Notes: generated by a model from the sequence alone, not told the origin. DNA of 15,258 nucleotides from Clostridiales bacterium (GCA_902363045.1 CABIYX010000050.1:1-15258); one strand, 5' to 3'; positions 7,217-13,882 are shown, counted from the stretch's first letter. A program made the numbers and translations.

Positions 7217-8362
7217 TCAGCCCATGTTGGCAAAGTACTGAAGGACCACGCCGCCGGCTACCACAGAGGCGATCTGGCCGGACACATTGGCGGCCACCGC
7301 GTGCATCAGCAGGTGGTTCTGGGAATCGGCCTCCTGGCCCATCTTCTCGATGACACGGGAGGACATGGGGAAGGCGGAGATGCCCGCAGCGCCCACCATG
7401 GGGTTGATCTTGTTCTTGGGAGTGAAGATGTTCAGGATCTTGACGAAGATGACGCCCACCATGGAGTCCAGGATGAAGGCCACCAGGCCCAGGCCCATGA
7501 TCATCAGAGTCTCCCAGCGCACGAACTGGTCCGCCTTCATGGAGGCGGCGATGGTGATGCCCAGCAGCAGGGTGATCAGGTTGGCCAGCTCATTCTGAGC
7601 GGTCTGAGACAGGCTGGAGAGCACGCCGCACTCCCGGATCAGGTTGCCGAACATCAGGAAGCCCACCAGAGCCACGGAGGAGGGGGCCACCAGGCCGGCA
7701 ATGACAGAAACGACAATGGGGAACATGATGCGCAGACGCTTGGACACGCCCTGGGCCCGGTAGGGCATCCGCATGGCGCGGTCCTTCTTGGTGGTCACCA
7801 GCTTGATGGCAAAGGGCTGGATGATGGGCACCAGAGCCATATAGGAGTACGCGGCCACAGCGATGGCGCCGATATAGTTGGAGCCCAGAGTCTGGGAAAC
7901 CAGGATGGAGGTGGGGCCGTCCGCGGCGCCGATGATGCCGATGGAGGCGGCGTCCTTCAGATCGAAGCCAAGGGCGGCGGCGATCATGATGGTCAGGAAG
8001 ATACCGCCCTGAGCGGCCGCGCCGCACAGGAACAGCTTGGGGTTGGACAGCAGGGGGCCGAAGTCGATCATGGCGCCGATGCCGATGAACAGCAGAATGG
8101 GCATGGCCTCGCTGGCCTCAATGCCCACCTCAAACAGCCACTGGATGATGCCGTGGGTCTCACCCACGCCCTCGCTGAACTGGTTCATCACGCCGGACAG
8201 AGGCAGGTTGACCAGGATGGCGCCAAAACCCATGGGCATCAGCAGAGCGGGCTCAAAGCCCTTCTCGATGGCCAGCCAGATCAGGACTGCACCCACTACA
8301 TACATGACGATCTGCTGGGGAGTGATGGCCAGCAGATTGATCCACAAGAAATTCAAACTCAA
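7217..8362 (-). CDS. Sodium ion-translocating decarboxylase subunit beta (GcdB/OadB/MmdB family)
   Basis: The beta subunit is the membrane pump of biotin-dependent decarboxylases: it releases CO2 from carboxybiotin and exports Na+. The 381 residues form many hydrophobic helices, and the length is typical of glutaconyl-CoA or methylmalonyl-CoA decarboxylase beta chains. The key signature GIIGAADGPTSI, with the essential Asp of the Na+ site, is present. So are IGAMIDFGPLL near the N-terminal half and ANVSGQIASVVAGG near the C-terminus. I choose a TTG start at 8362 because GGGAGG lies 8 nt upstream and the family begins near there; the longer frame to 8452 would have an unlikely Arg/Glu-rich leader. 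Substrate cannot be told from beta alone: no carboxyltransferase (alpha) or biotin carrier gene is nearby. Expression is probably controlled by the structured leader at about 8490-8625. Confidence 0.93.
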   Translation of the reverse strand: MSLNFLWINLLAITPQQIVMYVVGAVLIWLAIEKGFEPALLMPMGFGAILVNLPLSGVMNQFSEGVGETHGIIQWLFEVGIEASEAMPILLFIGIGAMIDFGPLLSNPKLFLCGAAAQGGIFLTIMIAAALGFDLKDAASIGIIGAADGPTSILVSQTLGSNYIGAIAVAAYSYMALVPIIQPFAIKLVTTKKDRAMRMPYRAQGVSKRLRIMFPIVVSVIAGLVAPSSVALVGFLMFGNLIRECGVLSSLSQTAQNELANLITLLLGITIAASMKADQFVRWETLMIMGLGLVAFILDSMVGVIFVKILNIFTPKNKINPMVGAAGISAFPMSSRVIEKMGQEADSQNHLLMHAVAANVSGQIASVVAGGVVLQYFANMG

Positions 8363-8404
8363 CGTTTTTTCCTCCCTTTCTTCTCTCTGTTTTGACCTTC
8401 CGCA

Positions 8405-8423
8405 CGCCGGACCCGGTCCGGCG
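8405..8423. repeat. GC-rich hairpin between attenuator and decarboxylase start
   Basis: CGCCGGAC and GTCCGGCG flank a 3-nt CCG loop. There is no T-run on either side, so it is unlikely to be a terminator. It may stabilise the mRNA. The arm sequence resembles that of the terminator at 6987-7023. Confidence 0.4.
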
Positions 8424-8494
8424 CTCTCTTGGGGAGGCCGTCCTGACTTCATTCTGCCCTACTGCCCGCCTGACAACCAGAAAGCACATAAAAA

Positions 8495-8524
8495 GACCTG
8501 CGTTCCCAGAGTGGAACACAGGTC
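8495..8524 (-). terminator. Intrinsic terminator inside the decarboxylase leader (attenuator)
   Basis: On the minus strand a 12-bp stem (GACCTGTGTTCC / GGGAACGCAGGTC region, one T-G pair) is followed directly by TTTTTATG. It lies 132 bp before the TTG start of the beta subunit and downstream of the structured element at 8565-8629. No gene ends just upstream of it, so it most likely acts as a regulated terminator rather than an end-of-operon signal. Confidence 0.8.
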
Positions 8525-8545
8525 TGGTCATTTCAGGCAAAACCA

Positions 8546-8629
8546 GAAAGAAGCAGCTTCTTTCAGGATTGTTGGCTCTGCCGCACAGCGGGAACTGTGC
8601 CGACTACTCCCCTTAACGGCAACTATCCT
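8546..8629 (-). ncRNA. Candidate riboswitch or structured leader RNA of the decarboxylase genes
   Basis: Minus-strand reading: AGGATaGTTG (8629-8620) can pair with CAACaATCCT (8574-8565), 9 of 10 positions. Enclosed are a GCCG/CGGC hairpin whose loop carries UUAAGGGGAGUAGU (GGGGAGUAG at 8612-8604) and an ACAG/CUGU hairpin with loop UUCCCG. A perfect hairpin GAAAGAAGC-T-GCTTCTTTC (8564-8546) and the attenuator terminator follow. GGGGAGUAG is the loop signature of the yybP-ykoY (Mn2+) riboswitch family, but the helices here do not clearly match that fold. A good promoter partly overlaps the outer helix, so the outer AGGAT arm may not be transcribed. Confidence 0.55.
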
Positions 8630-8654
8630 ATCACAGCCCCAGCCGCTTTGTCAA
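8625..8654 (-). promoter_or_regulatory. Probable promoter of the decarboxylase operon
   Basis: TTGACA (8654-8649) and TAGGAT (8630-8625) on the minus strand are 18 bp apart, with a TG-A extension before the -10. TTGACA lies inside an inverted repeat, CCGCTT-TGTC-AAGCGG (8644-8659 region), which could be an operator. If this promoter is used, RNA starts near 8623-8617. Confidence 0.55.
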
Positions 8655-8731
8655 GCGGTCCGCCTGAGAATTTTGTATTTTCTTAATAAAGGCCCATTTT
8701 TGCCGAAAAGAAGGGAGAATCATGTATAAAA

Positions 8732-9331
8732 TCACAAAGAGGCGTCCTTCGCCCCGGCATCTGCCACGGCCCGCTCAATGGCCTGCTCTTCCGCCCGCAT
8801 GGCTTCCAGCGTGTCGCCCAGCAGGCGGTCCAGCTCCCAGCCCAGCAGTTCCGCGCCCCGGGCGATCACATCCCGGGAGCAGCCCGCCGCGAACTTCTTG
8901 TCCTTGAACTTCTTTTTCAGGGACTTCAGCTCCATATCCGCCACACTTTTCGATGGGCGCATCAGCGCCGCCGCGCCGATCAGTCCGGTGAGTTCATCCA
9001 CCGCGAAGAGTACCTTCTCCATGGGAAGCTCCGGCTTCAGATCCACACAGTGGTCCCAGCCGTGGCTGGCCACAGCCCGGATCACCACCTCGTCCACTCC
9101 GGCCTGGCGCATCAGCTCCTGTGACTTCTTACAGTGCTCCTCCGGCCACATCTCAAAATCCAGGTCGTGGAGCAGGCCCACCAGTGACCAGAGCTCCCGC
9201 TCCTCCCCATAGCCCAGATGCTCCGCGAACCAGCCCATCACGTGCTCCACCGTAATGGCGTGGCGGAGGTGAAAGGACTCCTTGTTGTACTTGCTCAGCA
9301 GGTCCCACGCCTGCTCCCGGGTCATTGCCAT
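8732..9331 (-). CDS. HD-domain protein (predicted metal-dependent phosphohydrolase)
   Basis: HD-domain enzymes bind metals through His/Asp residues and hydrolyse phosphate esters, often nucleotides. The 199 residues show the fold: His24 in LRHAIT, the His55-Asp56 pair in GLLHDLDFE, His66 or His90 in the middle, and Asp112 in AVDELTGL. After the domain comes a helical Lys-rich part (SLKKKFKDKKF, about 137-147) and an Ala/Glu-rich tail. The substrate is unknown. The ATG at 9331 follows GGAGGG by 7 nt, and the product is soluble. It lies 142 nt downstream of the DegV-family gene on the same strand, with no clear promoter of its own, so it may be transcribed with that gene. That gap (9332-9473) is GC-rich with several possible stems but no convincing gene. 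Confidence 0.88.
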   Translation of the reverse strand: MAMTREQAWDLLSKYNKESFHLRHAITVEHVMGWFAEHLGYGEERELWSLVGLLHDLDFEMWPEEHCKKSQELMRQAGVDEVVIRAVASHGWDHCVDLKPELPMEKVLFAVDELTGLIGAAALMRPSKSVADMELKSLKKKFKDKKFAAGCSRDVIARGAELLGWELDRLLGDTLEAMRAEEQAIERAVADAGAKDASL

Positions 9332-9473
9332 AGGTCATCCCTCCTGAATTGGATCGGTCCGGTCTGACGCGTCTCCCTCCGCATCCCTCTGCCTGCCCCG
9401 GAGGCGGGAGGAGTGGAACGGCGGCGGACAGCCCCCGTCCTCTCCGCCAGACCGAGCCTCCTTGCTCTGTCTG

Positions 9474-10310
9474 TCAATAGGCCACCACGATCCCGCCGTC
9501 ATTGGCGTAAACCGTGGTGATGCCGCCGGCGTCCAGGATCAGGACCTGTCCCGCCTGGCACTTCTCTTCGATCTGTTGCTTCACCTGAAAGGCCCGCTCC
9601 ACATTATTGCAATGGCTGATGGCCACCGCGCGGCCCTTGTGCTCCGGATCGGCAGCAATCCGGTCCACCAGCTTGCCCAGGGCCTGCTTTACCGACAGCG
9701 CCTGCCCCAGCTTGCAGATCTCCCCCTCGGGGGTGGCGCCCATGAACAGCTTGATCCTCAGTGCGCCAGTGACCATTGACTGCACACGGGTCAGCCGCCC
9801 ATTCTTCCGCAGATTTTCCAGGGATTCCAGTACAAACAGCGTCTGAAGCTGATAGATATACTGCTCCACCTCCCGGACGACCCGCTTGAAGGGCATCCCG
9901 GTGGAGGCCAGCTCCTGGATTTTCAGGGCGATGAGCACCTCTCCCCCGGCGGCGGAGCAGGAGTTGAAGACATGGACGTTCCGCTCCGGGGACTTCTCCT
10001 CCAGCAGGGCCTTGGCCTGCTCGGCGCAGTTGTGGGAGCCGCTGAGCAGTGCGGAGAGGGTCACCACATAGACGTCCTCCTCCTCCCCCTGATAGGCGTC
10101 CAGATAGCTCTGGGGAGAGGGGCATGAGGTGGAGGGGGCGTTCTCACTCTGCTGCATGGCCCACAGCAGATCCGCCTGGTCAAAGGTCTCGTCATCCACA
10201 AATACGCTCCCGTCCACCTGGATGGTCATGGGGACCCGCACGAAGCAGGGCTCTTTTTTCATCTGGGGGGACAGATCGCAGCAGCTGTCCACAACGATTT
10301 TAAAACTCAT
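9474..10310 (-). CDS. DegV family protein (fatty-acid-binding / FakB-like)
   Basis: DegV proteins bind a fatty acid between two domains; FakB members present it to the kinase FakA for entry into phospholipid synthesis. The 278 residues carry FKIVVDSCCDLS at the N-terminus (typical IxxDSxxDL strand), VPMTIQVDGSVFVDDETF, TSCPSPQSY (TSxPS motif), LSALLSGSHNCAEQA (SGTYQxA-like), and ESLENLRKNGRLTRVQSM, close to the usual LxxLxKGGRI block. The lipid-head-group binding segment near the end reads DAGGITTVYANDGGIVVAY, as expected. I start at 10310 (MSFKIVVDS) because GGAG lies 9 nt upstream; the ATG at 10325 overlaps that site. It has its own promoter downstream of trmD. No fakA is visible here, so the lipid partner role is inferred from family only. 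Confidence 0.92.
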   Translation of the reverse strand: MSFKIVVDSCCDLSPQMKKEPCFVRVPMTIQVDGSVFVDDETFDQADLLWAMQQSENAPSTSCPSPQSYLDAYQGEEEDVYVVTLSALLSGSHNCAEQAKALLEEKSPERNVHVFNSCSAAGGEVLIALKIQELASTGMPFKRVVREVEQYIYQLQTLFVLESLENLRKNGRLTRVQSMVTGALRIKLFMGATPEGEICKLGQALSVKQALGKLVDRIAADPEHKGRAVAISHCNNVERAFQVKQQIEEKCQAGQVLILDAGGITTVYANDGGIVVAY

Positions 10311-10353
10311 ATCATCCATCTCCAAATGTAATTTTAAAAACTATATTACAACT

Positions 10354-10382
10354 ACCATACCACAACTCACGCCAAATGTAAA
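10354..10382 (-). promoter_or_regulatory. Promoter of the DegV-family gene, flanked by a 10-bp direct repeat
   Basis: TTTACA (10382-10377) and TATGGT (10359-10354) are separated by 17 bp. The decamer TTACATTTGG occurs twice on the minus strand, once over the -35 element (10381-10372) and once just before the ribosome binding site (10331-10322), 50 bp apart. Confidence 0.6.
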
Positions 10383-10388
10383 GCCCGG

Positions 10389-11147
10389 TCAGGTCAGCTT
10401 CTCCCCGGTTTCCTCCTCCAGTTCCTTCAGCAGCTTCCGGTCCTGCTTGGAGGACAGGTCCAGCTTCCCATAGAGATCGGGGCGGCGGCGGTAGGTCCGC
10501 AGGATGCCCTGCTTCCGCCGCCATTTCTCCACATTGGCGTGGTGCCCGGACAGCAGGATGGGGGGCACCGCCCGGTCATGCCAGACTTCCGGCCTGGAGT
10601 ACTGGGGCGCCTCCAGCATCCCGTTCCAGTGGCTCTCATTCTCATAGCAGGAGGGATCGGACAGCACCCCGGGCACCAGACGGCAGACCGCGTCGGCCAC
10701 TGCCATCGCCGGGATCTCTCCCCCGGTCATCACAAAGTCGCCCAGGGAGATCTCCTCGTCCACACACTCCTCAATGAAGCGCTCATCAATGCCCTCATAA
10801 TGTCCGCACACCAAGATCAGCCTGGAGTAGTCCTCCTTCAGCCGGCGGGCGTCCGCCTGACAGAAGGTCTTTCCCGCGGGGGACATATAGATGGTGTGGA
10901 GCCGCTCCCCCGCCTGGTCGCAGATATGCTTCCAGCACTGGTACAGGGGGTCGGCCTGCATCACCGCGCCCCGCCCCCCGCCATAGGGGTAGTCATCCAC
11001 CTGCTTCTGTTTATTTAAGGTGTAATCCCGGATCTGGTGGCACTCGATGCGGATGTAGCCCCGCTCCTGCCCCCGACCCAAGATGGACTCACACAGCATA
11101 TCCCCCACCACATCGGGAAAGAGGGTCATAATATCAATATGGTACAT
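10389..11147 (-). CDS. trmD: tRNA (guanosine(37)-N1)-methyltransferase TrmD
   Basis: TrmD adds a methyl group from S-adenosylmethionine to G37 next to the anticodon of tRNAs reading CUN, CCN and CGG codons, preventing +1 frameshifts. The 252 residues carry all the SPOUT trefoil-knot landmarks: DIMTLFPD at the start, DDYPYGGGRGAVMQ (about 51-64), MSPAGKTF (88-95), LVCGHYEGIDER (112-123) and SLGDFVMTGGE (134-144), with the C-terminal domain from about 165. The start MYHIDIMTLFP is the family norm; the nearest GAGG is about 14 nt upstream, rather far. trmD usually lies in an rpsP-rimM-trmD-rplS operon. Here it stands alone with a consensus promoter and a leader of about 105 nt, so it has been separated from that cluster. 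Confidence 0.96.
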   Translation of the reverse strand: MYHIDIMTLFPDVVGDMLCESILGRGQERGYIRIECHQIRDYTLNKQKQVDDYPYGGGRGAVMQADPLYQCWKHICDQAGERLHTIYMSPAGKTFCQADARRLKEDYSRLILVCGHYEGIDERFIEECVDEEISLGDFVMTGGEIPAMAVADAVCRLVPGVLSDPSCYENESHWNGMLEAPQYSRPEVWHDRAVPPILLSGHHANVEKWRRKQGILRTYRRRPDLYGKLDLSSKQDRKLLKELEEETGEKLT

Positions 11148-11259
11148 GGTCGATGATGATTCCTCTCTTTATGTTCCAAACGCCGCTGTTCAGACGCAAG
11201 GGTCCCAAGCCACACAGCCTCCAGTCCCTGCGCCCACGAGGTGCGCTTCAGCAGATAGT

Positions 11260-11288
11260 ATTATACGGGATTTTCTTCTGTTTTTCAA
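11260..11288 (-). promoter_or_regulatory. Consensus promoter of trmD
   Basis: TTGAAA (11288-11283) and TATAAT (11265-11260) are separated by exactly 17 bp. Transcription would start near 11253, leaving a GC-rich leader of about 105 nt before trmD. I see no convincing leader gene in it. Confidence 0.8.
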
Positions 11289-11323
11289 CCGCTCCCGGCA
11301 AAAAACGTCCCAAAACAGCGGCA

Positions 11324-11361
11324 GGCCCGGACGGCATCCCCCAAGGGGCGCCGCCCGGGCC
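11324..11361. terminator. Terminator of the spore coat gene pair
   Basis: A 12-bp stem (GGCCCGGGCGGC / GCCGTCCGGGCC on the minus strand, one G-T pair) encloses an inner CCCC-TT-GGGG hairpin. It lies 15 nt after the second coat gene stop. T-runs follow 9 and 19 nt later (TTTT, TTTTTT), looser than the textbook case. Confidence 0.55.
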
Positions 11362-11376
11362 GTGGGCCGCCGGTCC

Positions 11377-11640
11377 TTACTGCTGGCCGGTGGGCTGCTG
11401 GTTGGAGTATTTGGTGTAAGCCTGCCGGATCTTGTCACTCTGGGCCTGCTCCGGGCTGTACCACCCCCGCTCCTGCGCCGTCTGGAACAGCTCCGTCTGG
11501 CTGTGGTGGCTCTGGTTGAACAGACGCAGAAATTCATCCCGCAGAGGGATATTTACGCACTCTGAGGCAAAACTGTCATAGTTCGCGGTCATTTTCTTCT
11601 CACTGCACAGAAAATCTGTGATACGCTCCTGGTCAGTCAT
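11377..11640 (-). CDS. Spore coat protein, Coat F-like
   Basis: This 87-residue protein matches the small Coat F-type family of Clostridia, ferritin-like helical proteins associated with the spore coat. Evidence: the N-terminal helix ITDFLCSEKKMTANYDSFASEC, then RDEFLRLFNQSHHSQTELFQTAQERGWYSPEQA, where the (L/F)xxxxxERGWY pattern is highly typical, and a polar QQPTGQQ tail. AGGAGG precedes the ATG at 11640 and the gene starts 12 nt after its upstream partner, so both form one unit. Expression in the mother cell during sporulation is expected from the family; the promoter evidence is weak. Its presence is one of the main reasons to think the organism sporulates. Confidence 0.85.
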   Translation of the reverse strand: MTDQERITDFLCSEKKMTANYDSFASECVNIPLRDEFLRLFNQSHHSQTELFQTAQERGWYSPEQAQSDKIRQAYTKYSNQQPTGQQ

Positions 11641-11652
11641 GGATCTCCCTCC

Positions 11653-11838
11653 TTACTTTAAATAGCCAAGCAGATCGGCATAGTTCTGGCGGTGCTGGTC
11701 CGCCAGTCCCTGGAATTGGTTTTTCAGCGCGCCATCCTGGCACTCCTGGACAGCGGCCATATACTTGCAGTGGAGCACCTTCTCAAAATCCAGCTGGTCA
11801 GACAGGGCCTGGAGCTCCTTTGTGGTCAAAATGGACAT
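11653..11838 (-). CDS. Small spore-coat-associated protein (Coat F-like partner)
   Basis: A 61-residue all-helical protein starting MSILTTKELQALSDQLDFEKVL. It resembles the short partner proteins that often precede Coat F genes in Clostridia: two helices, the first with TTKEL...L..QL, the second ending in HRQNYADLLGYL. I recognise the type but know no biochemical role. The gene has GGAGGAG before its ATG and lies 12 nt upstream of the 87-residue coat gene. The C-terminal end of the next gene upstream (11798-12427) overlaps its first 41 nt in another frame, which casts doubt on that gene's end rather than on this one. Confidence 0.8.
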   Translation of the reverse strand: MSILTTKELQALSDQLDFEKVLHCKYMAAVQECQDGALKNQFQGLADQHRQNYADLLGYLK

Positions 11839-12427
11839 GGTCTTCTCCTCCTTCTGGCTGTTGGGCCGGTCTTACCACCCTAGTATGTCCCGCCCCGCCC
11901 CGGCTATGCGCCGGGATCACCGGATCCCCCGCCCGGTCAAAGCGCCACACCAGCCAGCGCCGCCCCGCCCGCTCCTCCACCTGAGCCAGACAGAACAGCA
12001 CCGGCAGCGGGAACTCTTTTTGAAGGGAAAAGGGGGCCGCCAGGAGATGTTCCTCCCCCTCCTCTCCGCTGAAGAAGCCGGTCCGGCCCCGAAGGAGCGT
12101 CCGGAGGAGCGGATCTCTGCACAGCCGCGCCGGATCCGGCTCCGGCCGCCACTCCTCCCCTTTTTCTGTATGGTCCGTAAAGGAAAATACCAGTACAGAA
12201 TTTCCGCCCGTCACCGGCCAGCAGCCAGCCTGTTCCAGCGTGGACCGGCTCAGGGTCCGGGACAGCGCCAGCCTGCCCCTCTCCGGTATCAGGGTCCCCA
12301 GAAGCAGGCTCCCGCCCCGCCCCCTGACCCACACCTTATACAGGCCCCGCCCATCATCCGGGCGGACGGCCCACAGCCGGACCCGGATCCCCTCCTCCTC
12401 CAGAGTGAGCGTTCCGCCTCCCTCCAT
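11798..12427 (-). CDS. Hypothetical protein with a probable extended C-terminus
   Basis: I do not recognise the function. From the ATG at 12427 (GGGGGAGAG 7 nt upstream) the frame gives 209 residues. The N-terminal part is beta-rich (GTLTLEEEGIRVRLWAVRPDDGRGLYK, then LLLGTLIPERGRLALSRTLSR, QAGCWPVTGGNSVLVFSF); a second part has hydrophobic strands (FPLPVLFCLAQVEE, GRRWLVWRFDRAGDPVIP). No signal peptide or membrane helix is present. After PVIPA the codon use changes (AGG, AGA, CCA, GGA), and the frame runs over the coat gene's ribosome binding site and first 41 nt. A one-base shift would meet a TAG at 11906-11904, right after that block. So the true product may be about 173 residues, with a frameshift or stop loss. 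The upstream frame extension to 12589 is Arg/Gly-rich and unsupported. Confidence 0.6.
   Translation of the reverse strand: MEGGGTLTLEEEGIRVRLWAVRPDDGRGLYKVWVRGRGGSLLLGTLIPERGRLALSRTLSRSTLEQAGCWPVTGGNSVLVFSFTDHTEKGEEWRPEPDPARLCRDPLLRTLLRGRTGFFSGEEGEEHLLAAPFSLQKEFPLPVLFCLAQVEERAGRRWLVWRFDRAGDPVIPAHSRGGAGHTRVVRPAQQPEGGEDHVHFDHKGAPGPV
11870..11887 (-). promoter_or_regulatory. Possible sporulation-type -10 element for the coat gene pair
   Basis: CATACTAG (11887-11880, minus strand) resembles the CATA-type -10 of mother-cell sigma factors E and K. It lies about 42 nt before the first coat start. No matching -35 is visible, so this is only a candidate. Confidence 0.3.
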
Positions 12428-12601
12428 CTTCCAACTCTCCCCCAAAGGCTGTCCCTCCTCCCGACACCGCTGTTCTATCCTATGCCTCCGGTCAGGAAAA
12501 CCTGTCTGCCGCCCGCCCTTCTGCCCGCAGCTTCCCACTTTCGACCCAAAGTTTTCGATCGCCTTGTTCGCGCGCTTCCCCGCGTCCACCGCCCCTGACT
12601 A

Positions 12602-12637
12602 AAGCAACTCCCCCGGCCAAGGCCGGGGGAGTTGCTT
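12602..12637. terminator. Terminator of tyrS
   Basis: A perfect 17-bp stem (AAGCAACTCCCCCGGCC / GGCCGGGGGAGTTGCTT) with a 2-nt centre begins 15 nt after the tyrS stop. On the minus strand only TTT follows, so the strong stem does most of the work. Confidence 0.75.
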
Positions 12638-12652
12638 CCTATCGGGGCAAAA

Positions 12653-13882
12653 TTACTGGTCCATGGTGACCTTATGGAACACCTTCTTGCCCTTCTTGAT
12701 GACCAGTCCCTCACCGCAGAAGGCGGCGCAGGTAAAGGAGGCGGACACATCGGTGACCTTCTCGCTGTTGACCTCCACGCCGCCCTGCTCCACCAGGCGG
12801 CGGGCTTCCTTTTTGGAGGGGGCCAGCTTGCACTTGACCATCAGGTCCAGCAGGCCGATGGAATCGCCCTGGGCATCCTCCCGGCACAGGCAGGTGCAGG
12901 GCATATCGGCGGTATCTCCGCCGCCGCCGAAGATGGCCCGGGCGGCAGACTGGGCCTTCTCCGCCTCCTCCTGGCCGTGGACCAGCTTGGTCAACTCATA
13001 GGCCAGGATCTCCTTGGCGGTGTTCAGCTGGCTGCCCTCCCACTTGTCCATCTCGTCGATCTGCTCCAGAGGCAGGAAGGTGAGCATCCGCAGGCACTTG
13101 AGCACGTCGCCGTCCCCCACGTTGCGCCAGTACTGGTAGAACTCATAGGGACTGGTCTTGTTGGGATCCAGCCAGACAGCGCCCTTGGCAGTCTTGCCCA
13201 TCTTCTTGCCCTCGGAGTTGAGCAGAAGGGTGATGGTCATGGCGTGGGCGTCCTTGCCCAGCTTGCGGCGGATGAGCTCGGTGCCGCCCAGCATATTGGA
13301 CCACTGATCGTCGCCGCCGAACTGCATATTACAGCCATAGTGCTGGAACAGGTGGTAGAAATCGTAGGACTGCATGATCATATAGTTGAACTCCAGGAAG
13401 GAGAGCCCCTTCTCCATGCGCTGCTCATAGCACTTGGCCCGGAGCATATTGTTCACCGAGAAGCAGACGCCCACATCCCGCAGCATCTCGATGTAGTTCA
13501 GCTTCAGCAGCCAGTCGGCGTTATTCACCATCTGAGCCTTGCCCTCGCCGAACTCAATAAAGCGCTCCATCTGCTTCTTGAAGCAGTCGCAGTTGTGCTG
13601 GATGGTCTCCGGGGTCATCATGCTGCGCATATCGGTGCGGCCAGAGGGGTCGCCGATATAGCCGGTACCGCCGCCGATCAGGGCGATGGGGCGGTTGCCC
13701 GCCATCTGGAGCCGCTTCATCAGGCACAGGGCCATGAAGTGGCCCACATGGAGGGAGTCGGCGGTGGGGTCGAAGCCAATGTAAAATACGGCTTTCCCCT
13801 CATTGACCATTTTGGAGATCTCCTCCTCATTGGTCACCTGGGCGATGAGGCCGCGGGCTTTCAGCTCTTCGTAACAAGTCAT
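12653..13882 (-). CDS. tyrS: Tyrosine--tRNA ligase
   Basis: TyrRS is a dimeric class I synthetase that charges tRNA-Tyr in two steps through tyrosyl-AMP. The 409 residues contain the Rossmann catalytic domain with FDPTADSLHVGH (HVGH at 45-48, the HIGH motif), GGGTGYIGDPSGR (70-82), NNADWLLKLNY, FGGDDQWSN (188-196) and GKKMGKT (225-231, the KMSKS loop; KMGK form). The C-terminal S4 RNA-binding domain, about 345-409, reads LAPSKKEARRLVEQGGVEVNSEKV. The HVGH/KMGK form places it with the TyrZ-like subgroup rather than HIGH/KFGK TyrS; that subgrouping is by eye. ATG at 13882 has AAGGAG 8 nt upstream. It lies 47 nt after the EamA gene, with only a weak promoter candidate in the gap, so it may be read from the T-box transcript. 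Confidence 0.96.
   Translation of the reverse strand: MTCYEELKARGLIAQVTNEEEISKMVNEGKAVFYIGFDPTADSLHVGHFMALCLMKRLQMAGNRPIALIGGGTGYIGDPSGRTDMRSMMTPETIQHNCDCFKKQMERFIEFGEGKAQMVNNADWLLKLNYIEMLRDVGVCFSVNNMLRAKCYEQRMEKGLSFLEFNYMIMQSYDFYHLFQHYGCNMQFGGDDQWSNMLGGTELIRRKLGKDAHAMTITLLLNSEGKKMGKTAKGAVWLDPNKTSPYEFYQYWRNVGDGDVLKCLRMLTFLPLEQIDEMDKWEGSQLNTAKEILAYELTKLVHGQEEAEKAQSAARAIFGGGGDTADMPCTCLCREDAQGDSIGLLDLMVKCKLAPSKKEARRLVEQGGVEVNSEKVTDVSASFTCAAFCGEGLVIKKGKKVFHKVTMDQ

Noticed and set aside
7199..8395. 398-codon plus-strand frame opposite the decarboxylase beta gene
   Set aside because: His/Gly/Asp-rich antisense of a membrane protein gene; no start signal.
9332..9473. Possible structured RNA between degV and the HD gene (GGTCTG...CAGACC closing pair)
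   Set aside because: GC-rich sequence folds easily; there is no terminator, promoter or conserved motif to support a real RNA.
11148..11253. Leader peptide or attenuator before trmD
   Set aside because: A 15-codon GTG frame lacks a binding site, and the possible stem (CGCAGGG / CCCTTGCG) has no T-run.
12428..12589. N-terminal extension of the hypothetical protein
   Set aside because: Arg/Gly-rich and without a binding site; the ATG at 12427 has one at proper spacing.
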